Assembly (NCBI GenBank): GCA_001599915.1 | Contig: BCIG01000035.1 | Span: 1-64,000, forward strand | Source of the DNA: Symbiotaphrina buchneri | Lineage: Eukaryota; Ascomycota; Symbiotaphrinales; Symbiotaphrinaceae | Direction: 5' to 3' | Length of the DNA: 64,000 nucleotides | Part shown: one piece after another, positions 34,282 through 47,785 of the stretch | Layout of the letters: every line of letters begins with the position of its first letter | Position numbering within the stretch: position 1 is the first letter of the stretch | Program-made: the position numbers and the translations under genes | Notes under the pieces: model-generated | What the model saw: only the letters and a program-made list of their open reading frames with translations | What the model was told of the DNA's origin: nothing | Database searches by the model: none

Positions 34282-34531
34282 TGCCGACCGGAAGGGGTCC
34301 GCCACGCAGTCGACAGAGCGACGCTTGCGTGGTCTCCAGGGTTGGGATGAGAAAACGGAGAATGACTACCCCGCCGGTTACAGTCTTCGATCGCCAGCGG
34401 TCTCGTGCAGACGAAAAGAACAATTAATTTACGCTGCACGCACAACAAGCATAGACAACGATCGAGTCTCGGGCCGGTCCAAGTGACTGAAGGGTCACAG
34501 CGATGGCCACAACGACGGCGATGGTGGATTG

Positions 34532-34570
34532 TTGGTGGTGGTGGTGTGTGGTGGTAGTAGTAGTAGTGGT
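34532..34570. repeat. GTGGTGGTGG/TAGTAG microsatellite
   Basis: A run of GGT/GTG and then TAG trinucleotides just upstream of the areA start; slippage-prone, probably in the leader. Confidence 0.8.
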
Positions 34571-37508
34571 GATGAGAGACGATGATGTCCTCGGGTAATA
34601 ATCTGCGTGGATGGGCGTAGGTATGGGGACGGAACAACACGAGTGGATATGATTGAACGAACGGACTGAGCGCACGCTTTGCCTGCCTCCACTCGCTCGA
34701 TCTCTCTTTCGTCTCTCGCCCTCTCTTCCGCTCCCTCCCCCCCTCCGGGTCCGATTTCCAAGGTCCGCCGCACAGGCTTGCCGGATGACCGCCAAATCAT
34801 AAATGGGCTGGCATTGGCTGCAAAGTGATGCCCCATACACTAGACGCAACGGGACTGGCGCGGGTGAGGCCGAAGAATTGCAAGGCCGTTTATTGGCCGT
34901 GGCGCTGTGACCATTGGCCTTAGTGGCCAGCCTTTCTGCACTCAAGTGCTCTGATCCTTGTGCGCGCAACCCCCCCATTACCACTTTAGCTTCGTCTGCC
35001 CCGTTGCCCTGCTAAATGCTCTCTCGCTCCCGCAAAGCACGCCTGAAAAGAAAAGAAAGCAAGCAAAAGGAGGAACGGCCCCAAGTCCGGTGCAGGAAGA
35101 CATCATCATCGACAGGTGCGTGGATGTAGGAACCGAATATTACTCAAAACCGCGCACTCATTTGACCCAGCAACCAGCGGGAAATGATGTTGCCGACAAC
35201 GATGGCCCCAAGTCTACGCTTACAGCAACCGACTCAGGTAGAGTAGAGCCGGGGAGGGACAAGATATCTCGATATTTTAGCACCGCTGTACGAGTCCTAC
35301 AACACCTTAGCTAACAACCTAGGTAAGGTACGCACTTGCCTCCCTACAGGTAGCTTACCTTGCTTAAGGCAACTAAAACCTTGGGCGGGTAAAACGCACG
35401 GCAGCTAAGGCACACACCTTACCTGACTTTGTCTCGTCGTCGCTCCAGATGCGTGAGCACTTGGTGCAGTCTACCATCGAGTATTATTGTGGGTATGGTT
35501 CTCACTAAAGCAGACCATCAGGATTCAGGTAAAGGCAGGTAGCCTGTAGGCAGGGTACCTTAGTTCCCACCTACCGAGCTAGCAACGCCAGGGACCTGCG
35601 GGGTACTGCGTCTTCGCTGGCCAGTGCGCTGCAGAACGCGTGTACCTGGGACGTACCTTGCTTGACCTTTCCCCTCTTCGCTCCATGCCTACTTGACGAA
35701 AACCCTGAAGACAGGGGATGTCATTATTTAAGCACAACAGCGCAGGTCGTCTGCAATCTGGCTCGGTGATTGCGGGTAGGACTCGTGGGCAGCTCAAGTG
35801 CAATGAGAGCCGATTGATCCTCGCGTGCTCTCGCCCTCTAACGCAGTGCCCACCCTGCCCTACTTTGGTATTGCCGTGGAGCAACGGGGAGGGTCCGGAA
35901 GTAGATTGAGCCCCCCCGTCTGGACATGGTCCGTGTTGTCGTGTGTGCTGGGGCGCGTCTCCGTTCGGGACAAGTTGGCCTGAGGGACGGATCTCGTACG
36001 TATTGCAAATTATAATATGGTAGTCAATTCAAAACGTATTCGTCTCCACCACGGAGTTTGGTGGTTCCCTTGGGGCAAAGCCCGGTATGAGTAAAAGGTA
36101 GTCGCGTGCAAAGCACCGAAATAAGGTCGGGCGGCCACCCGCCAGCGTGGGTCCGGCTGTATTCGTACGAACGGAAAAAAAGCGGAGCGAGATGGAGCGA
36201 GAGGGAGGGGGCCCAAGACCATGTGAAATTCACATGGAGAGGTAAACAATAAATCATGATATATCAGATGATAACATGAACAAGAATAATAATAATAGGT
36301 ATCGGGTAGGTTCGTTGAGAACGACTACAAAAGGTCTCGAGCATTCTAAAGGTCCTGCACGTTCGTCCGCCAAATCGTGATGGATGACGAGGAGCGCATC
36401 ATGCACGTAACCGCTGCAGCAGTGTGCGAGTAGGTGTACAGTGAGACCCTGTTGTGCCGAGCTAATAATACCCTGAACATCACCTTCGAGTCGCTCACTG
36501 AACAAAGACACAGTCCATTCCTGCAAGAAAGCCGGAGCGCACTGAGGTATTACGAAGCCAAATAGTTAAGGTGACAACTATGGGTTTTTGTTATAGACGA
36601 CGATACTGATGGTCATCGATGTTATTTATCTATCATCACCGAGCGAGTGCAGACAGTCGAATTGATACCCGTAGTCTTCGAGCGTTTGGAATCTTGGCTT
36701 GTCTCGTGAAACTTCAAACTTGAGACCCTCCCTCGGCCCACTACGGCCACTATTCTACGTACGACGATGGATCCGATGGCTTTGCGTACCTTAAGGTAAA
36801 GGTAAGGGCTTTAGTGGGATCGTTTTCTACGTTCGTACCTACCATCATGTCGAAAAGTACTCCAAGTGATTAGGGAGTAGGTAAGGTACTCTCGTAAGGT
36901 ATCCCGAGTACTTCCAGATTTCCTCGTTCCGCTTTCTTGTCGCGGCGGCGGGGGGATGATGTGAATGCTACCGAGTCTTAGCTCTCCGCGCGACGAGACG
37001 CTACTCGCTGCGCCTATCCCCGTATCGGCTAAGCAGGGTGGCATGAGCAGATGTTACCTTTGCTCGCTTGCCTTAGTCCCACTGTCCCGGCGGGTGCCTC
37101 ACCATGGGACTAAGGTATGGATACCCTGCTACTGCTCACTTCCTCCTCCTCCAGACACAGACAGACATCTGAGAGACGAGCTCGGCGTTACGAGGCCATG
37201 CGTACCGTAATGGCAGCCTGTATGGGGGCGTTGAATGGTGTGCTAGCCGATCGAATACTGGTGCGACTGCCATGAAGTTCGACAACTGTATCCGAGAAAG
37301 GAGGGCATCGCGGTGGCATTCGATGGTCATGATGAGATGAAATGGATGGTTCTTCGCCACCTCGCCGAGGCTGTACGAAGTGGTCGTGTCTTAGGGATCA
37401 ATAATAATATTAGCCAGAGCCCAATCAAGACGGCCAGCGTACCTGTATGGCTGGAACGGCCAGTGGGTGACGATCCAACGTGCGTGATAGTCGATTAAGA
37501 GAGATAGA

Positions 37509-37565
37509 CCTAAGGTAGGCAAGGTAAGGTACCTCAAGGTAAGGAAGGTACTGGGCTTGTACCTT
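37509..37565. repeat. AAGGTAGG/AAGGTAAGGTACC motif cluster
   Basis: Five AAGGTA units and two TACCT units within 57 bases, including GGTAAGGTACCTCAAGG. Intergenic. Confidence 0.75.
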
Positions 37566-37748
37566 GCCCGGTTGGGTGAGAGCTGAGAGCTGAGCAATGC
37601 AGTGCGTCAACCTGTGAGCAGAAAATACATGCATACCTCCATCTACTTCCACAATACCTCTTTAGCTGCACAAGCTCTCGAACGATGGCCACTCACTACG
37701 AATAATACAGAGGGGCGAGCTACGAAGTTATATGATGGTAACCCCATC

Positions 37749-37797
37749 TACCACTACCATACTACCACTACTTACTACCTTACTACTACTACTACCT
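37749..37797. repeat. TACCAC/TACTAC microsatellite-like tract
   Basis: An imperfect run of TACCAC, TACTAC and TTACTACC units in intergenic DNA. Confidence 0.75.
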
Positions 37798-38043
37798 GCT
37801 TAATCCGTCAATGCGGCGCCTTGCCCTCTTGCTTCGACCTACCCGTACATGCCTAGCCCAGCTGCCCGGCTGCGCATCTTCCCTGGGAATTGGAAACGCA
37901 ATTTGAGCAGTCATGCCGGACCTCAGCAGCACGAGGAGGAGCAAGACGAGCAACAGCAGAGAACGGGGGACTGTCCTTCTTCAGTTCGCGCAGCCCTCTA
38001 GTTCTTTAAGTTTCCTATTCATCGTCACGGTTGGCTTTCATTC

Positions 38044-38073
38044 ATATTATTACTATTATTATTATTATTATTA
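38044..38073. repeat. ATT trinucleotide microsatellite
   Basis: About ten ATT/ACT units in a row within the promoter region of the Zn2Cys6 gene. Confidence 0.85.
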
Positions 38074-38683
38074 GTATAACCCCCCTCCCGCTCGCCCTCG
38101 CCCTGGCACCCATCACTCACACTCCCATACATACCAATCTTCCCTTCCAACCCCCCCTAGTCCTTCCTACCCTGCGCCCTGGCCACTCGTTGCTTGCCAC
38201 CTCTCGACCTGTAAGGCCATGCGCGCAGGCGCTGGCACTGGCACGTTTGGCATCGACTGCACCGTGCCATTGGACTCGCTCTCCGCCGCAATATCATTGT
38301 AAAAGCTCCCGGCTATTTCTCCCCAGGGCCGAGCGCTCGAACAGCGCCCTGGGATCGCCCACTTGATCGCTGGGACGAGCGGCCCCTAATTCCGCCATTA
38401 CATGCTTCGGGAGCTACGGCCTTGCCTACTTTAGCAAATCCTTGAGCTCGATAGTCTGAACCTTGTCACATCAAATCATGTCCCCTGGCCGCCGCCAGAG
38501 CTTATAAGCTATTTCGCGTCGTCCAGCAGGTCGGATTCGAAGGTGCTGCCATCCTCCTTGATCGTCTTCATCCCATCAGCGGCTGCCAACGCATCTGACT
38601 CACTGCTGGACCTGTACGCCCAGGGCAAGGCACGTGGCTTGGGCACACGTACCGGGGCAGCAGCAGCAGCAGCAGTCCGCTGG

Positions 38684-40139
38684 ATGGCGCTGGAGAACAA
38701 GGCGAGAGTTGCGAAAAGACCACTGCAACGCAAGGGCAAAGAGGCCATGCGTGCCTCCTCGACCTCCTCGCCATCCACAGCCACCATTGGAGCCTCAACC
38801 TCCGGATTTCTGGAAAATTACATCCCCCCGCTGGACAATGCGAGCCTTATAGAGCTTTCTATCCGTCAAGGTTCCTTAGGAAGTCCCCAGACACAACACC
38901 CTCCTCCGTTGCAAAGTCCGAGCACGTCCAGCCACCGGCGACGCAAGTCGCCCGGAGCAGCAATGGCCCCGCTGGTAAAGCGGTCTCTGTCGACGCCAAA
39001 TGTCCGAGGAGACGCCGTCACTGACGCTCTAACGCTGTCTGGCTCAGGGGATAAGCGTCGGAACAAACTTGGCTATCATCGAACCTCTGTAGCATGTGGT
39101 ATGTGATCTTTAATATTGGCTTCCCACGAAGCGTGCGCTCACCGCATTGTATCCATCAGGTCATTGTAGAAGACGCAAGATAAGGTGTCTGATTGCCCCC
39201 GACGACCCAGAGGGAAGATGCTCAAATTGCATCCGCCTGAAAAAGGAGTGCAACTTCTTCCCTGTAGAACAACAAGGAGCCCATGACCGCCGTTCCCGTG
39301 GTTTAGGATCCAATTCAGATGCTCCGGCGCCTGAGCCGTCCGACTCGAATCCTTCATCGCCCACAATGCGCTCGGGTTATCCTATAGATCAGTCTTCCAT
39401 TTACGGCCAGTACCCTGGCTTGTCAATGCATGCCGAGTTGGACCAATCTACTCATGTGAGTGACGCGAACGTGGCTTTGCCTGCGGACAGCATCCCTTCG
39501 CAGATGGAATCACTACCCGAGTTTGAACGTTCAGTGTGGCAATCCGCGCCGCATTCAGACCACGGTCGTCATGTTCTCAATCCTGGCCATCTTGAAGAAC
39601 CTGCAGCACCATACTGGAGGCTCGCCGACTCCCCGGGCGAATCCTCTTTCACCTCCTATCCAGATTTTGGTGGTGCCCCTGGACGTGTGCCGCTCGGCCA
39701 TCATAATCCTTACCGGATAGGTATCCCGAAGGAAGACCATGGTTGGCAGCTTCCAGCTCGTTCGTTGTCCTTCGGACATGTCGAGCCAATCCAGCAAGGA
39801 TACGGACAACCTTATCTGAACCAACAGGATTCAAGACGCACTATGTCTAATCAATTGTTTACATCTCCAGCGGACGGTACTAACCAAGTGGCCTTTCTGC
39901 CTCCAGGGCCCACGGATGTGCATGCGACCTCTGGTTATAGCCAGTTCGGACCAGCTCAGCAGTGGGTAAATCCCTTTCCCCTGCATGGCGACCCTATAAA
40001 TAGTAAACGTTCTGAGAGCCTCGGAGGGTGGTTTTCAGAAACCCCTCGTCTTGGTCGCGTACAAGAGGAAGATCATCATTCCCATTACGGGGAAGGCATC
40101 GGCTCATTAGATCAGGGACGGGGACCGACTGATCGATAA
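38684..40139 (+). CDS. Zn2Cys6 (C6 zinc cluster) transcription factor
   Basis: Exons 38684-39098 and 39160-40139 join in phase to 464 residues. The 61-base intron splits the zinc cluster. After joining it reads ACGHCRRRKIRC, a nine-residue spacer, then RCSNCIRLKKEC, the six cysteines that hold two zinc ions in fungal binuclear-cluster DNA-binding domains. The cluster lies unusually far from the N-terminus (about residue 137) behind a basic/Ser-rich region with SLSTPNVR and KRRNKLGYHRTSV. The C-terminal 300 residues are disordered and rich in Pro, Ser, Gly and Gln; no fungal-trans middle domain is visible, so DNA target and function are unknown. The frame is open upstream to about 38435 and includes a polyalanine tract (38656-38672) but no ATG, so a 5' exon is possible. 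Confidence 0.85.
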
Positions 40140-40310
40140 CCCGTTGGATTCTTTCTATAAGGTAACCAAGGCCAGATACAGACCGCACAAACCGGAATCC
40201 AAGTCAATGAGCGCATGTGACGCTTGCCCCAGAAAACACGTCCACCATCTGGCCCGGCTGCTCCGGCTTCGGCTGTGCAAGTTTGAAGGGACTTCGGGTA
40301 AAGCGCCGTC

Positions 40311-41330
40311 ATGGATACGGATCCAGAATCGAAGAATGATCCCGCTCCGCCGAAGCCACTCTCATGATGCGGCATGGCCAGACTGTTTGATCATATCCGA
40401 TCGGACAGATCCACGAGGGCTACTGACTTGATATCCGCCAACATTGGAGAGGCAGGTTAGCGCAATCATCGACAGTGCACCCGCACACACGGTGATTTGG
40501 GATCCGCAGCAACAAGCTGATGCGCTTAAACAACTGGATGAGGCGTGTGCATTCCTCGGGCGGCGTTACTCGTGTCAGACTCGCAAGGTGGAATCATGAT
40601 GTCCACAGATTTGCGAAAGTATTGCTTTGGTTGGCTAGGCAAGGTGATGTTGCAGGAAAAGTGCGTTGAGAGGCAGTCTCGCAGACATGTAGCCATTCTG
40701 GATGGCTACGTGCATCACTGCTGGTGGAGACAATCCTAATCATCAATGGGGGTCAGCGGACTTCAGATGATCTGTAGGATCCGACAAGAGAGCTGATGGT
40801 AGCATTCACGTACTACAGATGGAATGGTACCACTATGCATCGTTCCTGCCCCATTCCCAGACCTGTCTATTCTGTGGAAATGACAAGAGAAACCAAAGTA
40901 CAAGAGATACCCTGGTGGGAGTATAGGATGTGTTTTATGCTTGGGTCGTGAACTCCAGTCTGCTTGGGAGGAAGCCAGAGACGCTCAGGGGAACGGAAGC
41001 ACTTCTAATTCATTCTCCGCTGCACCGGAAGCAGGTTGGTTTACCCTGCAGCCAGCCGAAGAGGGAGAAGGGACTACAGCTCGGGTCAAAAGATATGGGG
41101 TCAACATCGAGCGGGAGTCGGTTCTGATAGTCGCTGTTATCCGTCACAGCTGGGGCAGGTAGAGCAGGAGGGCAGCACAGGATGAAGACTCAGAAAGAGA
41201 CTCGATCCAGTCAGCATTGAGCAACAGCAGATAGCAAAACAGCAAACAGCAGGCAAGAAGCAGTGGCAGCTCGATGACGATGGACGATGTCGCAGCAGCA
41301 CCCATTTTGGAGGAAGAGAGCTTGAGAAGA
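40311..41330 (+). other. Coding-like tract, possible decayed or misread gene
   Basis: Several stretches here have protein-like composition but lie in different frames and are interrupted by stops. Examples are MDTDPESKNDPAPPKPLS from 40311 and MARLFDHIRSDRSTRAT from 40374. Others are QQADALKQLDEACAFLGRR from about 40507, LGRELQSAWEEARDAQ near 40941-40990, and VSIEQQQIAKQQTAGKK near 41210. I do not recognise a family and could not find introns that link them. A decayed host gene, an unusual intron-rich gene or a poorly sequenced one are all possible. Confidence 0.3.
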
Positions 41331-44160
41331 CAAAAAGTACACGATGCAACAGCAATGCGTGGCCCCTTGTGACTGAGCTTTCCGAATGGTTGCTCGCATC
41401 TTAGTAAGAGACCACCGGTGTACCATACCCGGACCTTACCTTGCTGCTACTCAGCCATGTTGCAGGTAAGGTGCCTAAGGCCGGTCACGAATATTGCCTG
41501 GTAGCAATGTTTGACCGCGTGCGCTCTTTTCCAACCTGTCCTGGGTAAGGTGTCTTCGGTAGATATTAATACGGCGGGCGCTCCCTCTTTTGAAATGTGT
41601 GTGCGGCGTTTTGCATGTGAAGGATTGGTGGGTGGGACAAAAGCCCTGATTTGATGCTGCGAACTTGGACAGGCAGCGGAGTATAGCGAGCCGTGAGCCG
41701 CGAGCCCCAAACTAGCAAGATATGAAAAATGAAGGAAGGGGTACCATACCTCGAACCCGCGAGAGTGAGATGACGTGGTGATGCTGTGATGCCTCGTGGC
41801 TAACGAGATCTGTCGATGCAAGACCGTCGCGGAGGACCCGGTGACGGGTCGAACGATCTCTCCCTCTCGCTCGCGTACCACTGGCTGGCTCCCCTTCGCC
41901 CTCCCCCCGGCAGTCTTCGAGCGCACATCCCGACGCCGACATGATCGGTACCAGTCCTGTACTACGTAGTAGCAGCCCAGCGCTCGCAGGGCCCATTTAG
42001 GATCCTCTCCTTTACAGTATCATCATCTCATCATCGTCGTGTTTTGCTTCGCGATGTCTTGTAACAATGATGGGGTACATGCCTTACCTCACCCTCAAAA
42101 ATATCTGCATCGTACCAAAAGCCGAAGCAGAGGACGGACGAGTTTCACATGGCAAAGGTAAACCCTTGATCATGCAGAGTCCTTGCTGACACATGGTACT
42201 CCGTAAGGTAGGTAGATTTCGAGGGCATACAGGTACCGCAGCTGTACAAGGACTGTAGTACGAAGTAGTGCACAAGGAGGCCATGGAATCAACTCCAGGA
42301 GATGCCGGCCTGAAGACGTTAGAAGCTACAGGTGCCTTGGGTACGGCTGACGCGAGACGTCAGGGCGAAGTGTGGCGAGGATAAATGCTCATCTTAACTC
42401 ACGAAAGAACAATTTCATTAATCTTCTAACCTTAGGTACTTCATACCCCGAGTGCAAGCGTACGATTATTGCCTGAAGGGGTTCGAGCTTTCAAGGACCC
42501 TTCCCCCCTCAACCCTGCTGGTACCGCACTCTTCCAGGTAGAAGTAAGGTAATTTGTTTTAATTCTCCATCTTCTTGCTTGATATCAGTCACCTGAGGTT
42601 CTACGAGCGACGATGAGAAGACAAGAGCAATCGTTGCTAGATCACGGCAACAGACAGACTCTGCCTGATTTGCTGCATTTACCACTCCAGACCTGTTTCT
42701 ATTAGAGCACGGACGAGCCCATTGGCCCCAAAAAGCCATAGGTTCTTATTGATATTGTCATTATGCATGTCTCGTGAAGATTGAGTGATCTGGACGGGAC
42801 GTAGCACAGGAGACATGCTTGGCGTTCTCGAAGCTCATGCCCAGTGATGCTTCGCGGGGATAGACTGCCTTAGCGGTTGGCTCGTGTTACAACAGTGCAG
42901 GAAGCGCGGTAAAAGAGACAGCTCCGGCCGAACTGCGGTGTCTTCGTACAGTACGTACATGTACTGTAACTACGAGGGCTACCATTGGTAGCTACTCGAG
43001 GGACGTACCAGGTATTTCGGAAGGGAAAGGTGAGGAGGAGGTGGAGATTGAGTTAATCAATCCCGTGCCTCCTATACGAAGGTATTCCATATTATTATTA
43101 TTATTGCAACAGGACCAGAGATGAGTACCTTTTAGCTTCACGTTGAACCCACATGAAGCCACGAGTAACTCCGTACCGTTCATCTTTTTGCTGAATGGCC
43201 ATCGGACCCGCACGTCAATTGGGGCATGGCGGGCCAACCGGCCACAGCCTAAGGAACAGGGGGTTTCCCGACGCCGGGAGAATTAGGGTGGAAGGTGGGA
43301 ACAGAGGAAGAAGCGCAGTACGACCACTTCCCTACGAAATATATCAGCGTTAGGACCGTCCTATTCCACCGGCTAACCCAGTCCCCGACAAATCGGAGCT
43401 CATGATGGCGGATTTCGCTGCTTCGTTCCCACCGAGAGATGGAGCCGGAAAGGGGGACAGAGGAACAAAAAAGGGGAAGGACCAGACGGAAATAAGAGAG
43501 GGCCCCTGATATTAAGGACGATCAGGATCGCCATGCCCGCCAAGGATCTGCAGCTGCGAGCGGTCAGGTACGAGTACCAGCGACTGTTTACCCCGAGCTG
43601 AATCCCCTTGGATGCAATACCCTTTCACCCCCACGGATCATATTAACTAACGAGAATGATACCAAATTGTCGGTCCTGTTCTAGGTTTCCTGCGATCGCC
43701 TTGGTCATGGCGTTTGTGTACCGTCCAAATGCCCCCAATTTGGTTAGGTGTCAATTTTTTAGGGCCGACTAGTTCAAGGTGAAATACCTTACTTTAGGGC
43801 CCCGTCGATCGCCTGACGGCGCATGCAACTCGGGGCCTTGCTGATCATTTGGAGTTGAGGGAAAAGGGGGAAGTCGACCAGATCATTTCCCCCATGTTCT
43901 CATTTGTCGCGAGTCCCTAGTTCAGGACATCTTAATGGAGAAGCCTCAGTCACTGTACCTGGTCCATTTTGCCGCATCTTGACGGCAAAGCCGTTTCTCG
44001 GGGCCAGTAACGGTGCAGATTAGACGTCTGTCAGTGCTGTCTCGTATCCATGCAGAAGGGCGTTGCGGGCACATGTTTTAGATGGTCGACCATGAGCGGA
44101 TGCACCACGTACCGTGCAGTAGCGCTGCTTACTCACTTGCAGTAGTGGCAGTACAGGCGT

Positions 44161-44190
44161 GTAAGGTAAGGTAAGGTCGAGGCACCTTAA
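44161..44190. repeat. GGTAAGGTAAGGTAAGG motif run
   Basis: Three direct GGTAA units followed by GGCACCTTAAG; one of the dispersed motif clusters, in gene-poor DNA. Confidence 0.7.
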
Positions 44191-45348
44191 GCTACCTGTA
44201 CGAGTACCTTTAGAGAGCAAGACCGGCGACCATTTCATCAATGCACTTTGGCTTGTGCGTGGCTCCCTTGTCCGTACCACCCCAAGTACCTTCGAGGTAC
44301 CTTGGCTTACTTTGCTCAACGACGGCTGCCTGTACTCGTAGCGAAGGATCGGGTGCGGTGGAGACACGCCTCTCCAGGCGGCTGCCCCGTGGTCAGATCC
44401 TGGCTTGGATCACCGGGCGTCAGCCCAGACCGGCGGGCCTACGGAACTTTCCAAAACAACCACCGTTCGCACTTCCGGCACTCCTTTCCTGCCAATAGAC
44501 ATGGACAAGCTCAGCTTCCGAGCAGTCACCCTCATGCTTCCAGCGCTAGTCGCATGTCCTGCCAGGGCCTAGACGGTCGTTTCAAAGCCTGGTATGCAGA
44601 TCATCTCTAAGCCGCCCCCTAGGCCAGGATCGGGCAATTGATACGCGACAGCCATTCTCCCACAATAATAAATCCAACGACTTGGACCTGGTACTTTTCT
44701 GGGACAGTGACTGGGTGCCTCTCCTTCTGATGGCTGAGATACTCTGCACGAGTATCTACCTTATCGATGGCCAATGTCAAGAGGACAATCTGGTGGCTGT
44801 CCAGGTCGATGCTTTCAAGAGGGTGCTGGTTCCATGGGAAACGCAACAATTCGATGAAGGAGTGGCAGCAAGTTAAAAGAGGGTCCAGACAGTGGTTCAA
44901 ATGGTAGCGGTTTTGTCAAATCTCGGACAGGTCGCGTACCCCTAAGTAAGGAACAAATCATCGGCATTTGCTGCAGGTCTAAGAAACGTGATCATGTCAA
45001 ACCTCGAACATTTTCGTATTGCATGCAGGTTGACTTTTGTCGCAAAAGTTTAGCGCGTCTGCTTTGAAGCTACCGGTACAAGGAAGACTTGTCAAAATAA
45101 TAATCCCCGAGCAGATCTTGCTTCATTGAGAAATCCCTCATCCACTTGCCAGCCACACAGTGCTCCTTAGACTGTCGCATGTTTTATGCTGCATTTGATC
45201 CCTGAAAACGCAACTGCCGGCCTTCCATTTCGAGATAATCAAAGATGAACGTCTGACAATAACAACAATACTGTAGTACCATCTACGAAGACCAATGACA
45301 GACAAAAGCTCTGGCCACATGTCTACCTTGCCTCTGCTTGATACACTG

Positions 45349-45373
45349 CCTAAGGTACCTTAAGGTACCTTAC
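45349..45373. repeat. Perfect palindromic AAGGTACCTTAAGGTACCTTA motif
   Basis: Contains AAGGTACCTT twice in tandem; each copy is its own reverse complement. The clearest example of the dispersed motif. Confidence 0.8.
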
Positions 45374-46925
45374 GTTTGAACCTCGGTGCTGAGAGTCGGT
45401 CAGACAACCCAACTCTTCGAGCGGTACAAGTGGGGATCTAGACAAGTGGTCGTCTGAGGCTAATGGGCACGCTAAGATATTGTCATGTCGCCTCCCAGTC
45501 TTGATGGTCCCAACCGAGTCCCCGTCGATCACATTCCTGCTCATAGCGCGAAGGTAGGGTCTTAGACGAAGACCTGGTACCCCGATTTTGACTAGGCTGC
45601 GTGCCACGTGCCTCTGCAAACTGGAGCCATGCCTCCTCCGCACCAGAGTCGCCAGGAATTCTCTCTCGAGGCTCTGTGGGCGGCCGGGGGAACAGGCCGA
45701 AGGATGAGTCTCATTACGCTGGACCATCTCCTTCTGTACGTAACGCTGCACTGTACGGAGTACAAGTCGTTCACCTGCTGTAAGAAGTAAGCTGCAGGAC
45801 AGGAGCAGCGCTGTTGGTGATCAACCGGCGCCACCCATAGAGCGAGCCTACGGTCCGAATGTCAGATCGCCCCGCGACTAAGATACGGGGCGTTCATTAT
45901 TAAGATGCAAGCTGTCGATCACCGCGCCCGTATCCTTCAGCGCTTGCCCTCAAATGCCGTAGCTGGTAAACCTCCAGGGCCGTCATTTGTAATAAAGTAA
46001 GGTACCACACCCACCTCCCATCGCGACCTACCTTAGGTAGTAAGGTCGAAAGCACCCATACGGCCTCGCACAGAATGAAAACGTTATGTGGATCCATCAG
46101 GCTGATGGATGGCCGGACTGGCGAGCGAACCGAAGGGCCTGTCCGGCTCACCGGAAACATCCCGAGGTAAGTCTGTAACAGCAAAGCGTGCCAAGCAAAA
46201 GTTGAGAAGAGAGCATCCTGCACCTTGCCTAAATGATATTCTATATCCTCTTTAGGTCTCTGTGTTTCAGCCTTTCCACTTCAGTAGTCCAAGAAACAGT
46301 TCCCAGCCGTCCATCAATTGGTGGCTCTTGGTTAAACGCTCGCGTAACAATTGCAGAGAACTGACACTGTAATCGTTCTCTCGCCGGAAGGCTGAAGAAG
46401 CCTCGGTGCGCCGAGACCGGACGCATCCTCTATCGCCATTTCGGGACCCCTTACAGGAAGTATGCCACAGCCTCAGCGCACTGGTGTTTCCACGGGGTAA
46501 TCACTATCAGAGTCCTTCCATGGATCCTGCTGGATATTGCGCTCATTCTACACGCTGCCCTGTGTTTGTCCTTTCCTACATGGGCCGTGTGCTGGTCTTA
46601 GCTTTAAAATGTAAGATACAGAGCTGCAGATGCTGCTTTCCTAATGAAACAATGCCTCTGGCGAAATCGGAACTCCGGCATCTAATTTTCCCCATTTCGA
46701 AGAACTCGAATCGCAGCCCGTGGCTTGACGCAGGCAGAAGTCGAAGCTAGACCCAGACTCAGTACTTTAAGCTATGTACCTTGGGCAATGCAAGGTATTA
46801 TTGGCAGGTGCACTCCGCGACAGTGTCGACTACTAGGGCTACGAATACTCTATCTGAAGCCACTCCAAGAGGTACGTAGCTAAAAGCGGTCCGTAGTCGG
46901 AAAGAAGATGGTGTCGAGGCAAGCA

Positions 46926-46947
46926 GGTACCTAAGGTACCTAAGGTG
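46926..46947. repeat. GGTACCTAAGGTACCTAAGG motif
   Basis: A direct double copy of GGTACCTAA; a variant of the dispersed palindromic motif. Confidence 0.75.
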
Positions 46948-47785
46948 AAGATACGATTGTACGGAAGTACCCAGTACATTTCGAGGCAGGGTTCGTACCC
47001 CACGTCCCAGTACGTGGTGACGTTCCTGTGGTGATGCTGAGATGTTCGCTACGGTATCAGACTTACGCATGCCGGGAAAGGCGTCATTTCATTTATTGAC
47101 GAATCCAGAACGTGAGACTAAAACCAACGGCGTACGTCATAGCAAGGGTTTCTACGTTCGTCCGAAAATAATACCCCACACCCACACCAGACGAGATTGT
47201 CAAGAAATGACAGAGCTACGATCGTACCAGCCACACACGTCCGCCCCATCACAGCATTCCCAATTGGAATGACATCATTTTCGTTTTGGCTGGTCTTTTC
47301 CTGTAATCCTGTCCATGATGATACAGTTCCCATACATGACAGTACATGTCTACCTAAGGTATTGAACCTTAGACACGATGAGGAGTCCGTTGGACGACTG
47401 TGAGCATGCGTGAAACCCATCAGTTAGGACCTAGCGAGGCAGGTATGGTGTAGATAGGGAGTAATATCCGTCTGTCCGGGATGACAGCATGCAAAGCCTA
47501 TGCACATGTTGAACGCATACAACGGCAGTAGAGTAACCCAAGGTTCGTACGTTGTGCCTGTGTGCGGGATCTTGCACAGGCCACACACTCTTGTACGGTT
47601 CGTAACAAAGACATGCATGTTGAAACAGCCGGGTTTCCACTTGGGTATCTGTACATACAGAGGCTAGCGGGCCAACGACGTAAGAAAACACATACAGGGT
47701 AAGGTAGGGAGGGTGAGGTAGGTGCTACCTTCCAAGGCACCTGCCCGTTTCTAGGAATCTGCCTACGAAGTATTCATTCACGCTA

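Larger units (their letters stand above)
34282..38683. promoter_or_regulatory. 4.4-kb divergent region between areA and a Zn2Cys6 gene
   Basis: No gene is supported in this long stretch. Open frames on both strands are short and compositionally driven. Motif clusters occur at about 35315-35372, 36786-36808, 36880-36902 and 37509-37565. Microsatellites lie at 34532-34570, 37749-37797 and 38044-38073. Large upstream regions with long leaders are usual for areA-type regulators, so part of it is probably 5' UTR and control DNA. Confidence 0.5.

Noticed and set aside
36010-36530. Short minus-strand frames and a CCACCA...TGGTGG hairpin upstream of areA
   Set aside because: Frames of 77-90 residues without motifs; the 6-bp hairpin is too short to mean much.
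41690-41860. tRNA-like GGGTTCGAGG on the minus strand
   Set aside because: The T-loop word is present, but the flanking five-base stem does not pair and no acceptor or anticodon arm can be drawn.
41447-41926. 159-residue open frame on the minus strand
   Set aside because: No family content, irregular composition and no splice context; looks like chance in GC-rich DNA.
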